Shown here: positions 14,225 to 19,178 of the stretch, one piece after another | How the letters are laid out: each line of letters opens with the position of its first letter | Numbering within the stretch: position 1 is the first letter of the stretch | From: Lachnospiraceae bacterium UBA3826 | GTDB taxonomy: Bacteria; Bacillota; Clostridia; Lachnospirales; Lachnospiraceae | Assembly: GCA_002393095.1 (NCBI GenBank) | Contig: DGII01000115.1 | Coordinates: 1-19,178 of the forward strand | Direction: 5' to 3' | DNA: 19,178 nt | Translations under genes and position numbers: made by a program | The notes under the pieces: generated by a model | The model's input: the letters and a program-made list of their open reading frames with translations, nothing else | Told to the model about the DNA's origin: nothing | Databases searched by the model: none

Positions 14225-14875
14225 ATGCGGGGAGTCGGCAAAGAAGCAATCATTATAGCACAAAAGCATAAAGAACTTGCACAGATAGCATACCGGCTGT
14301 TCAGCGAGAAGGGCATCGATAACGTATCCCTTCAGGAGATAGCAGATAACAGTAACTATGGTATAGCCACTATTTACAGATACTTTACCAATAAGCAGAC
14401 ACTTGTAGTGGCAGCGGCAGCCTGTAAATGGGAAGAATACCTCGATGAAAATCAAAAGCGAAGGGATGCATCAGATTTTGATGGAATGACGGCAGCCGAT
14501 ATCTTTGATTTTTACCTTGATTCGTTCATAGACCTGTACAGGAATCACAGGGATCTGCTTCGGTTCAACCAGCATTTTAATGTGTATATCCAAAAGGAGA
14601 ACACTGATCAGAAGACTCTTGAACCTTACCGGAAGGTGATAGAAGGTCTGAAGGACAGATTCGGCATCATGTATCAAAAGGGCATGAGCGATCATACGAT
14701 AAAGACCGATGTCCCGGAAGAGGAGATGTTCTCGGTAACGCTCCATCTGATGCTGGCGGCGGTAACTAGATATGCGGTCGGACTTGCATATATGCCGGAA
14801 GGCTTTGATGCGATAAGCGAATTAACATTTTTAAAAGAAATGCTTCATGATAGATATTGTACAAGGGAAAGTTAG
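14225..14875 (+). CDS. TetR/AcrR family regulator
   Basis: This 216-residue regulator has an N-terminal TetR helix-turn-helix at about residues 14-60: LAQIAYRLFSEKGIDNVSLQ, then NYGIATIYRYFTNKQTL. The C-terminal part (about 65-216) is helical and variable, as expected for a ligand-binding and dimerisation domain, and gives no hint of the ligand. The gene lies directly upstream of the secreted repeat protein, with 12 bp between stop and next start, so the pair is very likely one transcript. This differs from the common divergent layout of TetR repressors. GGGG at about 14214-14217 is a weak ribosome binding site. Confidence 0.92.
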   Translation: MRGVGKEAIIIAQKHKELAQIAYRLFSEKGIDNVSLQEIADNSNYGIATIYRYFTNKQTLVVAAAACKWEEYLDENQKRRDASDFDGMTAADIFDFYLDSFIDLYRNHRDLLRFNQHFNVYIQKENTDQKTLEPYRKVIEGLKDRFGIMYQKGMSDHTIKTDVPEEEMFSVTLHLMLAAVTRYAVGLAYMPEGFDAISELTFLKEMLHDRYCTRES

Positions 14876-14887
14876 GGAGGACTTTAC

Positions 14888-16654
14888 ATGAGAAGAACAA
14901 AGAACATATCAAAAAGAATAGCAACAGCGATACTTGCCGCAGCGCTTACGATGACATCCGCATCAGCGACCGTCCTGTTAAATCCTACGGTGGCGTATGC
15001 CGAGACCTTGCCCGATAATAACGATACATCGGGAACTGTTGATGTCTCCGCAGGAGACAGCATGGTAAATAATTATGGGATTATCGATGAAGTCGAAAAC
15101 GCAGCGCAAGGCGAAGACGGCAGTTCCGGATATGTTTTAAATAATTACGGCACCATCACGACCAATAACGGAGAGGTAAGTAATAATAGGACATATGATT
15201 ATAGCCGCAAAGGAAAGATTGTAACAAATAATGGTATTGTTGCGGTTAATGATACAGGACTGACGAATAATGGCGAAGATGACGGCAACGGTATCCGAAC
15301 CAACAATGGAACAGTCAATACAAATTATGGGTATATTGACGATAATCAGGGAGCCGTCCATACAAATAGAGGTTATATCAATAAGAATGCAGGCAATGAT
15401 CCGACAACAACCATCTATGACAGCTATATATCAAAAGGCGTTCATGAAAATAATGGAACAATAAATGATAATACCGGCTTGGTGGAGATAAATTACAGTA
15501 GTGGCACGATCACTAATAACAGCGGCACGGTCACAACCAACAAGGGTACCGTTAATTCTACATCCGGAGACGGTGCCGGTATCATCATAAACAAAGGTAC
15601 GGCAAATGATGTCAAATCCGGCGGTATTGTCGTATTAAATACAGGCACAGTCGAACTGACCGGCGGCGGTACAGTGACAGATAACTTTGGAAGCGTATCT
15701 TCTTCAGGAAGTGATAATGCGGTAGAAAACCAGTACGCAGGTAGTATTACCGGTGTAGTATCTGTTACAAATTATTACGGCGGAAACTTAAACGGCGATG
15801 TTTCTGTTATAAACAACTTCTCCGATCAGGATATAACAGCGACCAATCAGTACCGCTCCGTAAGCTTTGTAGCTTCCGAGCACAGCAGTGCTTCCTACGG
15901 GAATGATTTTACCGAAAGGACACCGATGAACAGTGATGGTACGACAGGCGTAACAAAATACTATGTAAATGTAACTGAAGGCCAGAATGGAACGGGAACC
16001 ATTACGATAGTGGCTGATTCTAATTACACTCTGGAAGGCGCTGATGTAGACAACGGACAGCTCGAAGGCTATGCTTTCACGTATTCACTGAAAAAGCAAA
16101 CCAACGGCTCATATAAGCTGACGATAAATGCATGGAACGGCAACAGCCTCGAATTATCACAGGGAATGTTCAATCTTGTGGTTAAAGCAATAGAGCAGGC
16201 AAACGATCCTGTAAATCCTCCGTCACCTTCGCCGTCGCCGAATCCAAGCCCTTCGCCGGAGCCGAGCACGGAACCCGATTCGAATACTGCGCTTTTAACA
16301 GGATTTGTTAATCCCTTCGGAACAATCGGTCTTTATAATACAACGGATCAGACTGCAATGAAGGAGGTTGCGGCATATGAAGCTGCAATAATAGCAGAAA
16401 TAAATGCCTTGCCTGCAAGCGGTGGGGTAGTAAGCGTACCGAATCTTGCACAGACAGGGCTTTCCGCATCGGTTGTTGAAGCACTATTTGCGAAGAATGA
16501 TGCACCTATCACACTTACATATACCGTGGATGGAATAACATATATGCTTGTCATCCCCGCAGGCTTTAACCTTCTGACATTGCTGAATGCCTACGGCGGA
16601 ATCGATTTTGCAAAGCTTATTGCGGTATTCGGAGCAAGTATCGTAGTAGGGTAA
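14888..16654 (+). CDS. Secreted Asn/Gly heptad-repeat protein
   Basis: This 588-residue protein is of unknown function. Residues 1-38 are a signal peptide (basic N-terminus, IATAILAAALTMTSASATVL core, cleavage after VAYA). Residues about 60-320 are rich in Asn, Gly, Thr and Val with a 7-residue repeat, xNxGx[VI]x, exact over 138-169 (TNNGTVN, TNYGYID, DNQGAVH, TNRGYIN) and again over 187-223. This looks like a tight beta-solenoid. Residues 325-437 form a second beta-rich region. A Pro/Ser linker (443-465) leads to a C-terminal domain (466-588) with TLTYTVDGITYMLVIPAGF. No LPxTG, S-layer homology or choline-binding motif was seen, so it may be released or held by the last domain. GGGAGG (14875-14880) is a good ribosome binding site. 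Adhesion or cell-surface structure is a guess. Confidence 0.85.
   Translation: MRRTKNISKRIATAILAAALTMTSASATVLLNPTVAYAETLPDNNDTSGTVDVSAGDSMVNNYGIIDEVENAAQGEDGSSGYVLNNYGTITTNNGEVSNNRTYDYSRKGKIVTNNGIVAVNDTGLTNNGEDDGNGIRTNNGTVNTNYGYIDDNQGAVHTNRGYINKNAGNDPTTTIYDSYISKGVHENNGTINDNTGLVEINYSSGTITNNSGTVTTNKGTVNSTSGDGAGIIINKGTANDVKSGGIVVLNTGTVELTGGGTVTDNFGSVSSSGSDNAVENQYAGSITGVVSVTNYYGGNLNGDVSVINNFSDQDITATNQYRSVSFVASEHSSASYGNDFTERTPMNSDGTTGVTKYYVNVTEGQNGTGTITIVADSNYTLEGADVDNGQLEGYAFTYSLKKQTNGSYKLTINAWNGNSLELSQGMFNLVVKAIEQANDPVNPPSPSPSPNPSPSPEPSTEPDSNTALLTGFVNPFGTIGLYNTTDQTAMKEVAAYEAAIIAEINALPASGGVVSVPNLAQTGLSASVVEALFAKNDAPITLTYTVDGITYMLVIPAGFNLLTLLNAYGGIDFAKLIAVFGASIVVG
15299..15556 (+). repeat. Coding heptad repeats (xNxGx[VI]x)
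   Basis: Codons for residues 138-169 (15299-15394) and 187-223 (15446-15556) encode the most regular heptads of the secreted protein. The DNA units are not identical copies, so repetition is kept at the protein level and probably reflects structural selection more than recent duplication. Confidence 0.75.
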
Positions 16655-16699
16655 TCGAAAAAGCAGCATTCAGATTATAGATATTATACTCACCAAGAG

Positions 16700-16792
16700 G
16701 TAGATAACTATTCGTTAAACTGTTCTTTTGCGAATAGTTGGATATCTATCCCGATACTACTCTCAAGACGATTTTTTGAAATAATCTTAGAG
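16700..16792. other. Convergent intergenic region with two inverted repeats
   Basis: Between the secreted-protein gene and the convergent hisIE lie two imperfect hairpins. AACTATTCG (16706-16714) pairs with CGAATAGTT (16731-16739) around a 16-base loop. CTCTCAAGA (16760-16768) pairs with TCTTAGAG (16785-16792) with one bulged base. Neither is followed by a clear T run in either direction; they may act as weak terminators for the two converging transcripts. Confidence 0.4.
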
Positions 16793-16794
16793 AT

Positions 16795-18126
16795 TTATCG
16801 CTTTGCAAGCTCATCGGTCACTTCGTCCCAGCTTATTCCTCTTTCTGCCATAAGAACCATTATATGGTATAAAAGGTCGCTTATTTCATAGATGACTTCA
16901 TTGGGATTCGGATTCTTGGCCGCAATGACGATCTCCGTGGATTCCTCGCCGACCTTTTTGAGTATCTTATCAAGTCCCTTATCAAACAGATAATTGGTAT
17001 ATGAGCCTTCCTTGGGGTTGACCTTCCTGTCAAGGATCACATCCATTACCTGATTGAATACAGATAAGGGATTGGCTCTGCGTGCAGTCTCCTTCTCATA
17101 TATATTGGTATAGAAGCATGTACGGTTGCCTGTATGGCAGGCTGCACCGATCTGTTCGACTTTGGCAAGTAATGTGTCCTTATCACAATCCACATACATT
17201 GACTTAAGATACTGGTAATGTCCGCTTTCTTCGCCCTTAAGCCACAGTTTGCCGCGACTTCTGCTGTAATATGTCATATTGCCGGTAGAAAGTGTCTTAT
17301 TATAGGCCTCTTCATTCATATAAGCGACCATAAGTACCTCGTCCGTCTTATAGTCCTGTACAACTACAGGAACAAGACCGTCAGAGTCGCTTATTTTCTT
17401 AAGCTCAGACCAGCTTATCTTATTATCCGAAGCTTCAGCGGCATCCTTGTATAAGCCCTTATCCTTAAGCTTATTCTTGATAAGCATGATATTATCAAGG
17501 TCATGACCTATGCAGTCTCCGCTTATTCCGCATAGATTATCGGCTTTACAGAGCTTAACAAGCTTTTTGAGATTCTCCTCCGGCATACCGTTATTATCAA
17601 CGGCGTCATCATCGGGAACCATGGTGATCAGGGGCAGCTTCGTGCTCTTACATGCATCTTCGGTACTTGTATACGTCATGAATAAGATCTCTGATACATA
17701 CTCTTCCATCGTATCCTTATTCTCATTAAGCTCTACGAGGTTAGCCACGGATGCAATGAGTTTATCCTTTCCGAAGCGCTTGGATACCTCCTCTGTCAGC
17801 TCTATATTGCCGTCCTTGCTGTAATTAAGCGCAGCCTTGCTGCAGCCGGCATATAATATCTTCTTGATATCCTCTGCTCTCTTAACATTGCCGGCTCCGT
17901 ATACGGGGATACTAACACTGTCACATATGCTCTTAAGCGTATCTATTGCCTCGTCATGTTCGGTGTCGTTGTCTGACAGGTCCATGATCATAAGCGCATC
18001 TGCACCCTTGGATTCACATTCTTTGGCCAGTGCTACAGGATCGGTACTTAATACTCTCGTATCGTTGTAGGATCTTATGGCTATTTTATTATACAGATAG
18101 ATGCATGGTATAAGTCTTTTATTCAT
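16795..18126 (-). CDS. hisIE: HisF-like/HisI/HisE fusion protein
   Basis: This protein of 443 residues (from the ATG at 18126) has three parts. Residues 1-230 resemble the HisA/HisF half-barrel family (KRLIPCIYLYNKIAIR, then GADALMIMDLSDND, then SIPVYGAGNVKRAEDIKKIL). HisI (about 238-343) cyclohydrolyses phosphoribosyl-AMP and keeps DCDKDTLL and CHTGNRTCF for its metals. HisE (about 355-443) hydrolyses phosphoribosyl-ATP and keeps GEESTEIVIAAKN and EISDLLYHIMVLM. Together they do the second and third steps of histidine synthesis. In the barrel the catalytic Asp of IPCLD is Tyr (Y10) and the second active-site Asp region reads SVANLVE, so that part is probably inactive. The ATG at 18126 is chosen over the TTG at 18132 because AAGG (18138-18135) is 8 bases from the former and only 2 from the latter. 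Confidence 0.93.
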   Translation of the reverse strand: MNKRLIPCIYLYNKIAIRSYNDTRVLSTDPVALAKECESKGADALMIMDLSDNDTEHDEAIDTLKSICDSVSIPVYGAGNVKRAEDIKKILYAGCSKAALNYSKDGNIELTEEVSKRFGKDKLIASVANLVELNENKDTMEEYVSEILFMTYTSTEDACKSTKLPLITMVPDDDAVDNNGMPEENLKKLVKLCKADNLCGISGDCIGHDLDNIMLIKNKLKDKGLYKDAAEASDNKISWSELKKISDSDGLVPVVVQDYKTDEVLMVAYMNEEAYNKTLSTGNMTYYSRSRGKLWLKGEESGHYQYLKSMYVDCDKDTLLAKVEQIGAACHTGNRTCFYTNIYEKETARRANPLSVFNQVMDVILDRKVNPKEGSYTNYLFDKGLDKILKKVGEESTEIVIAAKNPNPNEVIYEISDLLYHIMVLMAERGISWDEVTDELAKR

Positions 18127-18163
18127 TATCAATTCCTTCTCAGTGTTATTGTATAAGATTCTT

Positions 18164-18751
18164 TTATAAGGTTCCCTTTGTACTCTGAACTCCCTTTATC
18201 CTCGAATCTGTTGTGGTGGCTTCATCCAATGCCTTGGCAAAAGCCTTGAACATGGCCTCTGCAATGTGATGCCCGTTCTCTCCCGATAAAACCTTAATAT
18301 GTATGTTCATCATGGCGCTGTATGATACAGCCTGGAAGAATTCCTTGATAAGCTCTGTATCCAGCTCACCGATCATGGGTGTCTTGAAGGAATAATCAAA
18401 GCCCAGATAAGGTCTTCCGCATATATCTATGGCACAGAGCACAAGAGCATCATCCATGGGAAGAATAAAGCTACCAAAGCGTCTGATACCCGACTTATCT
18501 CCCAATGCCTGCTTGATAGCCTGTCCAAGTACTATTCCGGTATCCTCTACGGTATGATGACCGTCAACCTCAATATCACCGCCGCACTTGCAGTTCATAT
18601 CGAATAAGCCGTGCTTGGTGAAGGCTTCGAGCATGTGATTGAAAAAGCCTATCCCTGTATCCACGGACGCATTACCCTCTCCGTCGATATTAAGCTCTAA
18701 GGAAATCTGTGTCTCCCTGGTATCTCTTGTTATATTCGCCATTCTTTCCAT
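18164..18751 (-). CDS. hisB: Imidazoleglycerol-phosphate dehydratase
   Basis: This 195-residue single-function HisB dehydrates imidazole glycerol phosphate to imidazole acetol phosphate, the sixth step of histidine synthesis. Manganese-binding histidine pairs are visible in EVDGHHTVEDTG (H65-H66) and ENGHHIAEAMFKAF (H161-H162), with GIGFFNHMLEAFTKHG and FILPMDDALV typical of the family. There is no phosphatase domain, unlike the enterobacterial HisB. GGAGG (18768-18764) lies 12 bases before the ATG. It is followed 37 bp later by hisIE and preceded 39 bp earlier by hisD, all on the minus strand in one operon. Confidence 0.97.
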   Translation of the reverse strand: MERMANITRDTRETQISLELNIDGEGNASVDTGIGFFNHMLEAFTKHGLFDMNCKCGGDIEVDGHHTVEDTGIVLGQAIKQALGDKSGIRRFGSFILPMDDALVLCAIDICGRPYLGFDYSFKTPMIGELDTELIKEFFQAVSYSAMMNIHIKVLSGENGHHIAEAMFKAFAKALDEATTTDSRIKGVQSTKGTL

Positions 18752-18790
18752 AGTTGTAACTAACCTCCGTAAATTGTATAGATGTATATT

Positions 18791-19178
18791 TTATTCGAAT
18801 CTTACCTTTATTGAATTGGCGTGTGCCGTAAGCTTCTCCTGCTTTGCAAAGTATTCTATCTTATCATGTACCGCCTCAAGCCCTGATTTGGAATAAGCTA
18901 TTATGCTGGTCTTTTTCATGAACTCATCCACGTTAAGAGGCGAGAAGAATCTGGCCGTACCGTTAGTGGGTAGTATGTGATTCGGGCCTGCGAAGTAGTC
19001 TCCAAGCGATTCACTTGAATAAGGTCCTATGAATATCGCACCGGCATTACGAATCCTGGTCATTACCTCGTAGGGCTCCTTAGTCTGTATCTCAAGGTGC
19101 TCGGATGCAATATCATTGGCAGCCTCTATAAGATCGTCAAGGCTGTCGCCTACAAGGATATATCCGTAATTATCAAGT
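18791..19178 (-). CDS. hisD: Histidinol dehydrogenase, C-terminal part
   Basis: The frame is open from the window edge to a TAA at 18793-18791, giving about 129 C-terminal codons. The gene continues beyond the window. HisD oxidises histidinol to histidine with NAD in the last two steps. Family motifs are IASEHLEIQT, with the conserved EHLE zinc/active-site segment, then GAIFIGPYSSESLGDYFAGPNH and LPTNGTARFFSPLNVDEFMK. It is the most upstream visible gene of hisD-hisB-hisIE. Its promoter and any leader regulation lie outside the window. Confidence 0.96.
   Translation of the reverse strand, partial: LDNYGYILVGDSLDDLIEAANDIASEHLEIQTKEPYEVMTRIRNAGAIFIGPYSSESLGDYFAGPNHILPTNGTARFFSPLNVDEFMKKTSIIAYSKSGLEAVHDKIEYFAKQEKLTAHANSIKVRFE

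Noticed and set aside
15299..15556. CRISPR-like or tandem DNA repeat
   Set aside because: The periodicity is in the encoded heptads; the DNA units are not identical and lie in a continuous coding frame.
14888..16654. LPxTG-anchored cell-wall protein
   Set aside because: The C-terminus ends in FGASIVVG with no LPxTG motif and no basic tail.
16655..16794. Strong bidirectional terminator between convergent genes
   Set aside because: Both inverted repeats are imperfect and lack a T run, so only a weak claim is made.
18127..18132. TTG start for hisIE two codons upstream
   Set aside because: The Shine-Dalgarno spacing is 2 bases for TTG and 8 for the ATG at 18126.

Overview
The window looks like a chromosomal segment of a Lachnospiraceae-type Clostridia bacterium (Butyrivibrio/Roseburia-like). 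The grounds are the rplU-prp-rpmA-obg cluster with a Firmicutes-type L21 leader, an L27 with a Prp-cleavable N-terminus, a LexA/DinR-type SOS box, an oxygen-sensitive-looking ferredoxin aldo/keto reductase, tandem DUF6273 domains, and a HisF-like/HisI/HisE fusion of a kind seen in this family. Genus assignment is inference; there is no rRNA in the window.

Layout. 1-2407 (+): the 3' end of a tandem DUF6273 protein, then an AI-2E-family membrane protein. 2408-4161 (-): an SOS-controlled Y-family DNA polymerase and a small partner overlapping it by 4 bp; the partner's stop codon abuts the stop of the AI-2E gene. 4237-4440: two divergent promoters and the L21 leader. 4462-8764 (+): a translation/ribosome-assembly block made of rplU, prp, rpmA, terminator, obg, yhbY, nadD, rsfS and yqeK. 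8825-9940 (+): an aldo/keto reductase with two [4Fe-4S] motifs, closed by a hairpin. 10099-13039 (+): two uncharacterised genes and a 7-TM/degenerate GGDEF/EAL c-di-GMP phosphodiesterase. 13181-14099 (+): a rhomboid protease and a 110-aa unknown protein. 14225-16654 (+): a TetR regulator followed 12 bp later by a secreted Asn/Gly heptad-repeat protein. 16795-19178 (-): a histidine operon running hisD (partial), hisB, hisIE.

How the genes work together. The core block couples synthesis of L21 and L27 (with the protease that trims L27) to assembly GTPase Obg, RNA-binding YhbY, NAD synthesis and ribosome silencing. The damage-inducible polymerase stands apart, under a textbook LexA operator lying between its -35 and -10. 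The least explained part is 10.0-16.7 kb: uncharacterised small proteins, a membrane c-di-GMP enzyme, a rhomboid protease whose -10 sits inside an 11-bp-arm palindrome, and a TetR unit with a palindrome over its -10 that probably controls a secreted heptad beta-solenoid-like protein. I found no phage, insertion sequence, CRISPR array, tRNA or rRNA. If a new system is present, the TetR/heptad-repeat pair is the best candidate; everything functional said about it is inference.
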